From positions 207,676 through 271,675 of the forward strand of contig NZ_BMVE01000012.1 in the NCBI RefSeq assembly GCF_014650555.1: a DNA stretch of 64,000 nt, given 5' to 3'. This document shows, in pieces, positions 17,817-26,629 of the stretch. Numbering within the stretch: the first letter of the stretch is position 1; every line of letters begins with the position of its first letter. A model generated the notes under the pieces. It searched no databases and was not told the origin of the DNA. It was given only the letters and a program-made list of their open reading frames with translations. Source of the stretch: Streptomyces goshikiensis (GTDB lineage Bacteria; Actinomycetota; Actinomycetes; Streptomycetales; Streptomycetaceae). A program made the position numbers and the translations under genes.

Positions 17817-18287
17817 GTGAACGCACGGGATCGGGACGCCGAGGGGCGGGCGCGGAGCGCTCGGCCGCGGGACGGGTTGGGGCGGCCGCTGGCCTACGGG
17901 GCGCCCGGGGTGGAGCGGCAGCCCGAGGGGGTGGCGCGGTCCCCGGAGGAGACGGTGCGGGAGGCGCAGCGGCTGCTGGACGCGGGGATGCCCTTCCACG
18001 CGCACGAGGTGTTCGAGGACGCCTGGAAGACCGGGCCGCCGGGCGAGGCCCCGCTGTGGAAGGCGCTGGCGCAGCTGGCGGTCGGGCTGACGCACTCCGC
18101 GCGCGGGAACACGGTCGGCGGGGCGCGCCTGTTGCGGCGCGGAGCCGACGCGCTGGCCGGGTGGGAGGCGGGGCGGGCCCACGGGATCGACGTGGCCGGG
18201 CTGGTCCGGTGGGCCGGGGAGCTGGCCCACCGGGTGGCGGCCGGGGAGCGCGTCGACGCCGCGGCCGAGGCGCCCCGGCTCCGCTGA
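17817..18287 (+). CDS. DUF309 domain protein
   Basis: The 156-residue product carries the DUF309 signature AGMPFHAHEVFEDAWK (about residues 53-68), then a second helix pair with LAQLAVGLTHSARGN. DUF309 proteins are small helical proteins of unknown function; the conserved His and Glu suggest a metal or ligand site. The GTG at 17817 is the best start, with GGGAGG about 12 bases upstream. It lies just outside the island and belongs to the ancestral chromosome. Confidence 0.85.
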   Translation: MNARDRDAEGRARSARPRDGLGRPLAYGAPGVERQPEGVARSPEETVREAQRLLDAGMPFHAHEVFEDAWKTGPPGEAPLWKALAQLAVGLTHSARGNTVGGARLLRRGADALAGWEAGRAHGIDVAGLVRWAGELAHRVAAGERVDAAAEAPRLR

Positions 18288-18293
18288 GCCGGG

Positions 18294-18689
18294 CTACGCG
18301 GCCTTCGGCTGGAGCAGGTCCCAGCGGTTGCCGTAGAGGTCCTCGAAGACGGCGACGGAGCCGTACGGCTCGTGGCGCGGCTCCTCCAGGAAGCGGACGC
18401 CCTCGGCGGTCATCCGGGCGTGGTCGCCCGCGAAGTCGTCGGTGTAGAGGAAGAAGCCGACGCGGCCGCCCGTCTGGTCGCCGACGCGGGAGCGCTGGGC
18501 GTCGTCCTTGGCGCGGGCCAGCAGGAGGGCCGATTCGCTGGCGCCGCGCGGGCGGACCACGACCCAGCGCGAGCCGTCCGGCCGGGCGGTGTCCTCGACG
18601 AGGTCGAAGCCGACGGCCCGGGTGTAGAAGTCGATGGCCTCGTCGTAGTCGTGGACGACGAGGGCGGTGAGGGCGATGTGTGCGGACAT
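18294..18689 (-). CDS. VOC-family (glyoxalase-like) protein
   Basis: The 131-residue protein has two beta-alpha-beta-beta-beta modules typical of VOC proteins, with VVHDYDEAIDFYTRAVGF at the start and VFEDLYGNRWDLLQP at the end. VOC proteins include metal-dependent lyases, dioxygenases and resistance proteins; the substrate cannot be read from the sequence. It is convergent with the DUF309 gene (6-base gap) and lies directly downstream of lutC, 5 bases away, so it may be read through from the lut operon. Confidence 0.85.
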   Translation of the reverse strand: MSAHIALTALVVHDYDEAIDFYTRAVGFDLVEDTARPDGSRWVVVRPRGASESALLLARAKDDAQRSRVGDQTGGRVGFFLYTDDFAGDHARMTAEGVRFLEEPRHEPYGSVAVFEDLYGNRWDLLQPKAA

Positions 18690-18694
18690 GATGC

Positions 18695-19327
18695 CTATTG
18701 TGCGCCGAGGAGTACGACCTCCAGGGTGCGGGGGCCGTGTACGCCCTCCACCCGGTCGAGCTCGATGTCGCTGGTCGCCGAGGGGCCGGAGATCCAGGTC
18801 AGCGGGCGGGCGGGGTCCAGCAGCGGCAGGGCCAGCGGGACGGAGTCCACCACCTGGTCCGGTACCCGCACCACGCAGACGTGGTGGTCCGGGACCAGGG
18901 TGATGCGCCGCCGGCCCTGCCCGGGGCCGCCGTCGAGGACGATCGTGCCGGTCTCGGCGATCGCGAGGGCGCAGCCGGTCACCACGCTGTCCACCGCGTC
19001 CAGTTCGTACGGGGTGGACTCCGCCCGGTCCTGCACCCGCGTCGCGGCCGCCGCCGCGAGCCAGCTCGGCGGCAGCCCGGCCGGTACGAGGACGCTCCCC
19101 GCGCCCCGCGCGGCGAGGAGCCGCGCCAGCAGCGGCGCGAGGCCGTCCTCGTCGGTACGGTGCACCTTCGCCCGGTATTCGGCGAGGTTCGCGGCGAGGA
19201 GGTCCGCCGTCCCGGCCGGGGTGCGGGCGCCGTGGACCCGGAGGTAGTCCCGGGGGACGGCGGGGGCGGGGGCGGCGGTCTCCGTCGCGCGGCGGATGCG
19301 GCCCAGGATCCGGTCCCTGCTGCTCAT
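18695..19327 (-). CDS. lutC: Lactate utilization protein C (LUD domain)
   Basis: The 210-residue LUD-domain protein begins MSSRDRILGRIRRA and contains the conserved AIAETGTIVLDGGPGQGRR segment and LTWISGPSATSDIEL near the end. LutC is a subunit of the LutABC complex, which oxidises L-lactate to pyruvate with iron-sulfur centres. The start at 19327 overlaps the lutB stop by four bases (ATGA), so translation is coupled. A longer upstream frame exists but is low-complexity out-of-frame sequence. Confidence 0.9.
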   Translation of the reverse strand: MSSRDRILGRIRRATETAAPAPAVPRDYLRVHGARTPAGTADLLAANLAEYRAKVHRTDEDGLAPLLARLLAARGAGSVLVPAGLPPSWLAAAAATRVQDRAESTPYELDAVDSVVTGCALAIAETGTIVLDGGPGQGRRRITLVPDHHVCVVRVPDQVVDSVPLALPLLDPARPLTWISGPSATSDIELDRVEGVHGPRTLEVVLLGAQ

Positions 19328-20892
19328 GCCCGCCCTCCCCGGTCCGGCTCTCCCCGGTCCGGCCGCTCCCGATCCGGCTCTCCCCGATCCTGCTGCGCCC
19401 GGTCCGGCCGCTCCCGCTCTCCCCGCTCCCGCGCCCACCAGTCCCGGAACGGCTCCGCCGGGAGCTCCGGCAGCGCGCGGCTGTCCGTCCACGCCCGCCC
19501 GGGCCCCGGCAGCCGGCGCGGCCGCAGCCTGCGGGCGCGGGCCAGCAGCCGCTCCCCCGCGCGCAGCGCCCCCGGGTGGTCCAGGAGCCGCCGGGCGGCC
19601 CGCATCGCGGCCCGTTCGGCGGCGTGACCCCGGGCCGGGCGGATCCGTACGCGGATGCCCTCGCGGGTCACCGGGCCGCCCTGGACCACCCGTTCACGCA
19701 GGTGGACCAGGACCTCGGGGATGTCGATGGCGACCGGGCAGACCTCGTAGCAGGCCCCGCAGAGGGTGGAGGCGTAGGGCAGCGAGGCGTCGATCTCGCT
19801 GCCGGTGCCGCGGAGTTGGGGGCTGAGGATGGCGCCGATCGGACCGGGGTAGACCGAGCCGTAGGCGTGGCCGCCGGCGCGCTCGTAGACCGGGCAGACG
19901 TTGAGGCAGGCGGAGCAGCGGATGCAGCGCAGCGCCTGGCGGCCGACCTCGTCGGCGAGGGTGTCGGTGCGGCCGTTGTCGAGGAGGACGAGGTGGAAGT
20001 CGGAGGGGCCGTCGCCGTCCGCCCCTTTCGAGGGACCCAGCCCGGTCCACATGCTCGTGTACGGGTTCATCCGCTCGGCCGTGGAGGAGCGCGGCAGGGT
20101 CTGGAGGAAGATCTCCAGGTCACGGAAGGTCGGCACCACCTTCTCGATGCCGACGACCGAGATCAGGGTGTCGGGCAGGGTCAGGCACATCCGGCCGTTG
20201 CCCTCGGACTCGAAGACGACCAGGGTGCCCGTCTCCGCGACCATGAAGTTGGCGCCGGACACGGCGACCTTGGCCCGCAGGAACTTCTCCCGCAGGTGCA
20301 GGCGCGCCGCCTCGGCGAGTTCGCGCGGGTCGTCGCCCAGTCCCTCGGGCGCCGGCCGGCCCCAGGCGCCCATCTCCGCCGCGAAGACGTCCCGGATCTC
20401 GGCGCGGTTGCGGTGGATGGCCGGGACCAGGATGTGCGAGGGCCGGTCGTGGCCGAGCTGGACGATGAGCTCGGCGAGGTCCGTCTCGTACGCGGCGATC
20501 CCGGCGGCCTCCAGGGCCTCGTTGAGGCCGATCTCCTGCGTGGCCATGGACTTGACCTTGACGACCTCGCGCTCTCCGGTGGCGAGCACCAGCCCCGTCA
20601 CGATCCGGTTGGCCTCCTCGGCGTCGGCCGCCCAGTGGACGACCCCGCCGGCCGCGGTGACGGCCTCCTCCAACTCCAGCAGGTACCGGTCGAGATGGCG
20701 GAGCGTGTGGTCCTTGACGGCCTTCCCGGCGGCGCGCAGCCGGTCCCAGTCGGCGAGTTCGGCGACGGCGCGGGCGCGTTTGTCGCGGATGGTGTGCGTG
20801 GCGCGGCGGAGGTTGGCGCGCAGCACCTCGTTCCCCACGGCTTCCTTGGCCGCGGCGGGGAAGGCCGGCATCCCGATGAACGTGCCCGTCAT
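19324..20892 (-). CDS. lutB: Lactate utilization iron-sulfur protein B
   Basis: The 522-residue protein has an N-terminal LUD domain (about 60-290, with AETGTLVVFESEGNGR) and a C-terminal ferredoxin-like part. Two 4Fe-4S motifs are visible, CIRCSACLNVCPVY and CGACYEVCPVAI. The tail of about 100 residues is Arg- and Pro-rich. LutB passes electrons from lactate oxidation. Its start at 20892 overlaps the lutA stop by four bases, and its stop overlaps the lutC start. Confidence 0.93.
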   Translation of the reverse strand: MTGTFIGMPAFPAAAKEAVGNEVLRANLRRATHTIRDKRARAVAELADWDRLRAAGKAVKDHTLRHLDRYLLELEEAVTAAGGVVHWAADAEEANRIVTGLVLATGEREVVKVKSMATQEIGLNEALEAAGIAAYETDLAELIVQLGHDRPSHILVPAIHRNRAEIRDVFAAEMGAWGRPAPEGLGDDPRELAEAARLHLREKFLRAKVAVSGANFMVAETGTLVVFESEGNGRMCLTLPDTLISVVGIEKVVPTFRDLEIFLQTLPRSSTAERMNPYTSMWTGLGPSKGADGDGPSDFHLVLLDNGRTDTLADEVGRQALRCIRCSACLNVCPVYERAGGHAYGSVYPGPIGAILSPQLRGTGSEIDASLPYASTLCGACYEVCPVAIDIPEVLVHLRERVVQGGPVTREGIRVRIRPARGHAAERAAMRAARRLLDHPGALRAGERLLARARRLRPRRLPGPGRAWTDSRALPELPAEPFRDWWARERGERERPDRAQQDRGEPDRERPDRGEPDRGGRA

Positions 20893-21644
20893 GCCGGGGG
20901 TTCCTCCTCGGTCGCGGCCAGGATCTCGGCCAGGTGCAGGGTGCGCAGCGGGGCTCCGCGCCGGCGCAGGATGCCGTCGAGGTGGGCGAGGCAGGAGTTG
21001 TCGGCGCCGCACAGGAAGTCCGCGCCGGTGGCTGCCGCGCTGCCCGCCTTGTCGCCGCCCATGGCGGCCGAGAGGTCCGGGTTCTTGACGGAGAAGGTGC
21101 CGCCGAACCCGCAGCACTCCTCGGCGCCGGGCAGCTCCACCAGCTCCAGCCCCTTGACCGCGGCGAGCAGCCGGCGCGGGCGGTCCCCGAGCCCGAGGCC
21201 CCGCAGGCCGTGGCAGGAGGGGTGGTAGGTGACGGTGTGCGGGAAGTAAGCGCCCACATCGGTCACGCCGAGCACGTCGACCAGGAACTCGGTCAGCTCG
21301 TAGACCCTCGGGCCCAGCGAGGCCGCGGCCTCGGCGAGTTCCCCGCCCCGCCCCTCGGCGGCCGCCTTCCGCCCGATCCGGGGGTAGTGCTCGCGGATCA
21401 TCGCCGCGCAGGACCCGGAGGGGGTGACCACGTAGGCGTACCCCTCGAAGGCCGCGGCGGTACGTCGTACCAGCGGTTCGGTCTCGTACCGGTACCCGGT
21501 GTTGTACTGCGGCTGACCGCAGCAGCTCTGGGCCGCGGGGAAGTCGACCTCGACCCCGAGCCGCTCCAGCAGACGTACGACGGCGATGCCGGTCCGCGGG
21601 TACAACGCGTCATTGACGCAGGTGACGAACAGGGCGACACGCAT
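20889..21644 (-). CDS. lutA: Lactate utilization protein A (CCG-domain Fe-S oxidoreductase)
   Basis: The 251-residue protein holds two cysteine-rich CCG motifs, AAQSCCGQPQYNTGY (about 38-52) and GAEECCGFGGTFSVK (about 174-188), typical of LutA/GlpC-type subunits. It is the first gene of the lutABC operon, which runs on the minus strand with 4-base overlaps. Only 18 bases separate its ATG from the divergent cobF start. Confidence 0.93.
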   Translation of the reverse strand: MRVALFVTCVNDALYPRTGIAVVRLLERLGVEVDFPAAQSCCGQPQYNTGYRYETEPLVRRTAAAFEGYAYVVTPSGSCAAMIREHYPRIGRKAAAEGRGGELAEAAASLGPRVYELTEFLVDVLGVTDVGAYFPHTVTYHPSCHGLRGLGLGDRPRRLLAAVKGLELVELPGAEECCGFGGTFSVKNPDLSAAMGGDKAGSAAATGADFLCGADNSCLAHLDGILRRRGAPLRTLHLAEILAATEEEPPA

Positions 21645-21662
21645 GACGGGCAGAATAGCGGG

Positions 21663-22415
21663 GTGAAGAAGTTCTCAGTGATCGGCATCGGCGCGGGCGA
21701 CCCGGACCACCTGACCCTCCAGGCGGTCAAGGCGATCGGAGCCACGGACGCATTCCTCATCCTGGAGAAGGGCGAGGAGAAGGCGGATCTGACCGGGCTG
21801 CGGCGCGCGATGCTCGACGCGCACGCCCGCCCCGGCCACCGGCTGGTGGAGGGCCGCGACCCGGACCGCGACCGGACCCCGGCCGAGTACGCCCCGACTG
21901 TGGACGGCTGGCGCAGCGCGCGGGCCGAGATCTTCGAGCGCTTCGTCGCCGAGGATCTGGCGGAGGGCGAGACGGGCGCGTTCCTGGTGTGGGGCGACCC
22001 CTCTCTGTACGACTCCACCCTCGCCATCCTGGACGAGGTGCTGGAGCGGGGCCGGGTGTCCTTCGAGCACGAGGTCGTGCCCGGCATCAGCAGCATCTCC
22101 TCCCTGCTGGCCCGGCACCGGACCAATCTGAACCGGGTCGGCCGCCCGGTCCAGATCACCACGGGCCGGCGCCTCGCGGAGGGCTGGCCGCAAGACGTGG
22201 ACGACGTGGTGGTGATGCTGGACGCGCGGCACGCCTTCACCGCGCACCTGGACAAGGACCTCTACATCTACTGGGGTGCCTACGTGGGCACCCCGGACGA
22301 GATCCTGGTGCAGGGCCGGCTCGCGGAGGTCTCGGACCGGATCGAGGAGCTGCGGACCGAGGCCCGCGCCCGCAAGGGCTGGATCATGGACACGTACCTG
22401 CTCCGGCGCGGCTGA
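21663..22415 (+). CDS. cobF: Precorrin-6A synthase (deacetylating)
   Basis: The 250-residue protein is a tetrapyrrole methylase: SVIGIGAGDPDHLTLQAV at the N-terminus and FLVWGDPSLYDSTLAILDEV in the second conserved block, then VVPGISSISSL. CobF adds the C1 methyl group and removes the C2 unit in aerobic cobalamin synthesis. No other cob genes lie in the window, so it is an orphan relative to the main cluster. The GTG at 21663 is only 18 bases from the divergent lutA start, so its transcript likely has little or no leader, and no cobalamin riboswitch fits. Confidence 0.9.
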   Translation: MKKFSVIGIGAGDPDHLTLQAVKAIGATDAFLILEKGEEKADLTGLRRAMLDAHARPGHRLVEGRDPDRDRTPAEYAPTVDGWRSARAEIFERFVAEDLAEGETGAFLVWGDPSLYDSTLAILDEVLERGRVSFEHEVVPGISSISSLLARHRTNLNRVGRPVQITTGRRLAEGWPQDVDDVVVMLDARHAFTAHLDKDLYIYWGAYVGTPDEILVQGRLAEVSDRIEELRTEARARKGWIMDTYLLRRG

Positions 22416-22419
22416 CGGC

Positions 22420-23556
22420 TCATCCCAGGAAGGCCGGGAGCGCGGCGGCCAGGCGTTCGTACTCCTCGGGCCGGTTGTAGATCTGGCCGCAGACCCGGAT
22501 GCCGCCGCCGCCCGGCCAGGGCCAGATCAGGACCCGGACGCGCAGCCGCGCCGCCAGCTCCTCCCGCAGCGCGCGGGCGCCCTCCGGGGTCTCGGCGATC
22601 CCCGGCGGCAGCCGCAGCGCGCGCATCGCGAGGCCGTCGGTGTACGGGAGCGGGGCGAGGCCGGGGATCCGGGCGAGCAGGGCCGCTCCGTGGGCGGCGA
22701 GGGCGGTGTTGTGGGCCCGCACCCGGGCGGCGTCGAGGCGGTCGAGCAGGTCCAGCCCCTCGGGGGCGGCGAGCCAGCCGGTGTAGTCGGCGGTGGCCCG
22801 GTACTCGACGGAGCGCGGGAATCCGTGCCCGTCCTCCCAGGAGGGCACCAGGGGCCGGATCCGGGCGCGGTGCGCGGGGGCGACGGCGAGCACCGCGGTG
22901 CCGGGCGGCGCGTAGCCCCATTTGTGGAGGTTCCCGAACCAGAAGTCGGCGCCGCCCGCGAGCGGGTCCGCGACCATGCCGGGGGCGTGGGCGCCGTCGA
23001 CGACGGTGGTGACGCCGCGGGCCGCGAGCTCGGCGAGCAGCCGGGGCGTGGCGATGACGCGGGCGGTGGGCGAGCTGATGTGGTCGAGGACCGCGACCTT
23101 GGTGCGCGGGGTGACGCCGGCCAGTACCGCCTCGCGCACCGCGTCCTCGTCGGGCAGGCCCGGATCCAGCGGCACGGTGGTGACGGGGGCCCGGCGGGCG
23201 GCGGCCGCGACGACGGTGCCGTAGCCGTGGTCGGTGACCAGGATCTCGTCCCCCTCTGCCAGCGGGACGGCGTCGAGGGCCAGGTTGGCGCCCTCGGTGG
23301 CGTTGGCGATGAAGGCGATGCCGTCCGGGTCGGCGCCGAGGTGCGCGGCGACGCGGGCGCGGGCGGCCGCGATCCGGTCCGCGACGCCGACGAAGAAGGT
23401 GTCGGGGTCCTCGTGGGCCTCGGCCCGCAGCGCCGCCTGGGCCTCCTGGACGGGGACGGGGACCGCGCCGAAGGAGCCGTGGTTCAGGTGGGCGATGCCG
23501 GGGTCGAGGCGGAACAGGTCCGGCCCGCCGGGGAACGGGGTGGGGCTCACGGGCAC
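22420..23556 (-). CDS. Class V PLP aminotransferase, isopenicillin-N-epimerase-like
   Basis: The 378-residue enzyme shows the class V fold: LDPGIAHLNHGSFGAVP at the start, VVDGAHAPGM with the PLP-interacting Asp at about 190, and GNLHKWGYAP, where the Lys should form the Schiff base. Relatives are annotated as cysteine desulfurases, kynureninase-like enzymes or isopenicillin-N epimerases. There is no beta-lactam cluster nearby, so the substrate is unknown. It is convergent with cobF (4-base gap). Confidence 0.88.
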   Translation of the reverse strand: MPVSPTPFPGGPDLFRLDPGIAHLNHGSFGAVPVPVQEAQAALRAEAHEDPDTFFVGVADRIAAARARVAAHLGADPDGIAFIANATEGANLALDAVPLAEGDEILVTDHGYGTVVAAAARRAPVTTVPLDPGLPDEDAVREAVLAGVTPRTKVAVLDHISSPTARVIATPRLLAELAARGVTTVVDGAHAPGMVADPLAGGADFWFGNLHKWGYAPPGTAVLAVAPAHRARIRPLVPSWEDGHGFPRSVEYRATADYTGWLAAPEGLDLLDRLDAARVRAHNTALAAHGAALLARIPGLAPLPYTDGLAMRALRLPPGIAETPEGARALREELAARLRVRVLIWPWPGGGGIRVCGQIYNRPEEYERLAAALPAFLG

Positions 23557-23628
23557 GGGGGCTCCTTCCGCGTGCGCGGGCCTTCGGGGCGGCCCGCCGC
23601 GGAGCCTCTCTCCCCGCCGCGCCCCTTC

Positions 23629-23688
23629 CCGAAACCGAACCCGAGACCGAATCCGGGACCGAATCCGGGAGCGAACCCGGGACCGAAT
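23629..23688. repeat. Five 12-bp tandem repeats
   Basis: Five consecutive units of the form CCGGGACCGAAT (variants with A/G at position 4 and T/C at position 12) lie between the aminotransferase start and the GH71-like stop. There are no spacers, so this is not a CRISPR. It may be replication slippage sequence. Confidence 0.8.
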
Positions 23689-23721
23689 CCGTACCAGCCC
23701 CGCACGCGCGGGCGCGGCCGG

Positions 23722-25416
23722 CTACTCGCGGCCGCTGGTCGCCGCGTAGTACTGGAGGTCCTGGACGGACACCGTGTGGTCCACCGGGTACGGCAGCTCC
23801 ACGTCCGCCCGGGCCTTCCCGTCCCGTACCAGTACGGCCGAGGCGCTGCCCGCCCGCAGCGGCAGCAGTTCGCTGTGGATCCCGGCCGCGGCCTCGTGGG
23901 AGCCCGTGGCGGTGCCGACCGCGGTACGGACGGTCCCCGGCTCCGTGAGGAAGCTGAGCACCTCCACCGTGTCGCGGGGCGCGGCGCTGCCCTTGCGCGG
24001 GGCCATCACCAGCGACTGGGTGCCCGTCGGGGCGGCGGACGCGAACTGGGTGCGGGCGGTGAGGTAGAGGGTGTCGCGGACGACCTTCGGCCAGGCGCCG
24101 GTCTTGAACCGGGTCAGGTAGTAGGAGGTGAGGTCCAGGTACGCGTACCCGTTGTGCAGGGAGGGCGCGAACTGGCTGCCCTCGGAGTAGTCGTTCCAGG
24201 TGGTCAGCTGTACCCAGTCGGCCCCGTCGTCGATGGCGTGCTGCCAGGTGGAGCGCAGGGTGGCGGTGTTGCCGGCCTCGTCGTAGATGCCCTGGTTGGG
24301 GCGGGCGTCCTGGACCGATACGGGCTGCATCCAGAGCTTGCCCATGCCGTGCGCCCGCTCGGCGTCGCGCGTGGAGCTCTCCTGGCCCACGTAACTGCGG
24401 CTGCCCCATTCGGAGAAGCCGTGGCTGATGGGGGCGAACTCCCCGCTGTGCGCTCCGAAGTCGAGGAAGAGGGGGACGAAGGCGGTGCCGATGCCGTGCT
24501 TCGACCTGAGGGCGGCGATGACCTGCGTCCACCACTGCGCGCTCTTCGCCTCCGCCTTGAACGGGGAGACGACGAGCCGTCCGTCGCCGAGGCGGTGCGC
24601 CGCGGGGGCCTTGCCGAGGGCGGCGAGGGCGTCGGCGAGGACGCCGGGGTCGTCGGTCTTCAGCGAGGTCATGTCCGGCATCAGCATGATCTTGAAGGCG
24701 GGGTCCACCGAACGGGCCGCCTCCATCAGGAGGTTGGACCGCTCCCAGTTCTTGCCGGAGAGGGAGAGCATGTCGAGGGTGAACCCGTCGATGCCGGCGG
24801 CCCGGGCGGTGCGGACCTCCTGCTGGAGGTTGGCGTACTCCCAGTCGCCGCCCTTGGGCGGGACGGGCAGCGGGCGGTCGCGCAGCAGCCCGCCGTAGCG
24901 CTCGTGCTTGCCGCTCTCGCCGGCGGGTTCGAGGTAGTTGCGGGTGTAGTAGTCCCCGTCGGCGGGGGCGTTGTCGAGGGAGAGCGGGTACGGGGTGAAG
25001 TAGTGGGCGAACACCAGCTTCCTGCCCGCCGCACCGGAGCGCAGCGCCGCCGGCTGGGGCATGTCGAAGGGCAGGGCTCCGGCGGGGCGCGGGGCGCCGG
25101 AGCCGGCCGGGGCGCCGGTGGCGCGCTTGTCGGGGGTCTTGGGGGCCGGCTCGGGCGCCGCCGTCCCGGAAGGGGCGCCGGTGGTGGGGCCCGCGCCGGG
25201 CTCCGTGGGCCCGGGCGTTCCGGGGGCGGGCGCGGAGGCGTTCTGGCCCGCGCCGTCCGCGAAGGGGTCCCAGGCGGCGCCGGTGGCGGCGAAGGCGCCG
25301 GCCAGCAGGAAGCCGGATATCAGGAGGGCGAGCAGGGGACCCCGCCCCCGGAAGCCCGGGCGGCGCCAGTGCGACGGGGGGCGCGCCTGCCGTTCGGTCC
25401 GCCGCTCTGCTGCCAT
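23722..25416 (-). CDS. GH71-like (endo-1,3-alpha-glucanase-type) glycoside hydrolase, membrane-anchored
   Basis: The 564-residue protein has a short basic N-terminus, one hydrophobic helix (about 28-48) that acts as a signal anchor, and a Pro/Ala/Gly-rich linker to about 125. The remaining 440 residues look like a TIM barrel: FAHYFTPYPLSLDN, GIDGFTLDMLSLSGKNW, IMLMPDMTSL and WVQLTTWNDYSEGS. These match the GH71 family of alpha-1,3-glucanases, with acidic residues at strand ends. It likely acts outside the membrane on an alpha-glucan. The family call is from motif memory. Confidence 0.78.
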   Translation of the reverse strand: MAAERRTERQARPPSHWRRPGFRGRGPLLALLISGFLLAGAFAATGAAWDPFADGAGQNASAPAPGTPGPTEPGAGPTTGAPSGTAAPEPAPKTPDKRATGAPAGSGAPRPAGALPFDMPQPAALRSGAAGRKLVFAHYFTPYPLSLDNAPADGDYYTRNYLEPAGESGKHERYGGLLRDRPLPVPPKGGDWEYANLQQEVRTARAAGIDGFTLDMLSLSGKNWERSNLLMEAARSVDPAFKIMLMPDMTSLKTDDPGVLADALAALGKAPAAHRLGDGRLVVSPFKAEAKSAQWWTQVIAALRSKHGIGTAFVPLFLDFGAHSGEFAPISHGFSEWGSRSYVGQESSTRDAERAHGMGKLWMQPVSVQDARPNQGIYDEAGNTATLRSTWQHAIDDGADWVQLTTWNDYSEGSQFAPSLHNGYAYLDLTSYYLTRFKTGAWPKVVRDTLYLTARTQFASAAPTGTQSLVMAPRKGSAAPRDTVEVLSFLTEPGTVRTAVGTATGSHEAAAGIHSELLPLRAGSASAVLVRDGKARADVELPYPVDHTVSVQDLQYYAATSGRE

Positions 25417-25536
25417 GGTGAGCCCTCTCCCGTACGTCCGCCCCGTGTTGGGGTCGCACAGCAGTAGAGCCGATTACCGGCCGCCCGACAACCGTCCCCG
25501 GCGCGGCCCGCGTACGCCTGGACGCGGCGGCGGCGT

Positions 25537-26463
25537 TCAGGCGTGCAGGGCGCTCCCGTCTTCCGGGTGCCCTTCCGGTTCGAGCTGGAGGGTGGAGTGG
25601 GCGACGTCGAAGTGCCCGCCCACGCAGGCCTGCAACCGGGCCAGCAGCAGCCCGTGGTCCTCCCCGCGCAGGGTCTGCTCGGCGACGACGATGTGCGCGG
25701 TGAGCACCGGCATGCCGGAGGTGACGGTCCAGGCGTGCAGATCGTGCACGTCGAGCACGCCGGGCTCTTCGAGGAGGTGGCGGCGCACGTCGGCGAGGTC
25801 CATGTCCTGCGGGGTGGCCTCCAGCAGGACGTGGGCCGCGTCGCGCAGCAGTCCGTAGGCGCGCGGGATGATCAGCAGGCCGATGACGATCGAGGCGATC
25901 GGGTCGGCTGCCTCCCAGCCGGTGAGGAGGATGACGAGGGCGCCGATGATGACGGCGACGGAGCCGAGGGCGTCGCCGAGCACCTCCAGGTAGGCGCCGC
26001 GCAGGTTGAGGCTGTGGTCCTTGGCGTCGCGCAGCAGCCACAGGCCGGCCCCGTTGGCGGCGAGGCCGAGGACGGCGATGCCGAGCATCAGCCCGCCCTT
26101 GACCTCGACGGGTTCGCTGAACCGGCCGATCGCCGTGTAGAGGACCCAGCCGAAGATGGCGAGGAGGAGCAGGGCGTTCAGGACGGCGGAGAAGATCTCG
26201 ACCCGGTAGAAGCCGAAGGTGCGGCGCGGGGTGGGAGCGCGCTGGGCGAGGGTGATCGCGCCGAGGGCGAGGGAGACCCCGATGGCGTCGGTGAGGCTGT
26301 GGGCGGCGTCCGCGAGCAGCGCGAGGCTGCCGGACAGCACCGAGCCGAGCACCTGGAGGAGCGTGATCGAGGCGCTGATGCAGATGGTCCACAGCAGCCG
26401 TTTGCGGTACGTCCCGCTGAGGGTTCCGGCGGCCGCCGGGGGTGCACCGTGGTCATGGCCCAT
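25537..26463 (-). CDS. Cation diffusion facilitator (CDF) metal exporter
   Basis: The 308-residue protein has six membrane helices and a cytoplasmic C-terminal domain. The transport site motifs are ALLADAAHSLTDAIG (HxxxD, TM2) and YLEVLGDALGSVAV (TM5). A short His-rich start (MGHDHG) and the C-terminal DVHDLHAWTVTSG segment match Zn/Co/Cd exporters. I chose the ATG at 26463, preceded by GGTG; one at 26472 is also open. It probably exports zinc or cobalt in exchange for protons. Confidence 0.92.
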   Translation of the reverse strand: MGHDHGAPPAAAGTLSGTYRKRLLWTICISASITLLQVLGSVLSGSLALLADAAHSLTDAIGVSLALGAITLAQRAPTPRRTFGFYRVEIFSAVLNALLLLAIFGWVLYTAIGRFSEPVEVKGGLMLGIAVLGLAANGAGLWLLRDAKDHSLNLRGAYLEVLGDALGSVAVIIGALVILLTGWEAADPIASIVIGLLIIPRAYGLLRDAAHVLLEATPQDMDLADVRRHLLEEPGVLDVHDLHAWTVTSGMPVLTAHIVVAEQTLRGEDHGLLLARLQACVGGHFDVAHSTLQLEPEGHPEDGSALHA

Positions 26464-26629
26464 GATCACCATCCGACCACAGGTACCGGCCCGTGGCCCG
26501 GCGGCACGGCGTTTTCCCCGGAGTCCGCCATTCCCCTGGCCTTACGGGGGAACTGACGCATAATCATCGACACGCGGCCCGAATCAACCCTCCGCCGCGG
26601 AACTGGTCACGCATGCAATGGGGGGCATC

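Noticed and set aside
21645..21662. Cobalamin riboswitch before cobF
   Set aside because: Only 18 bases are available.
23629..23688. CRISPR-like array
   Set aside because: The repeats are directly adjacent and only 12 bp; there are no spacers or cas genes.
22280..26392. A 1,370-residue minus-strand open frame
   Set aside because: It spans three recognisable genes in other frames and its translation is Arg/Pro/Gly-rich with no domain; it is a by-product of high GC.
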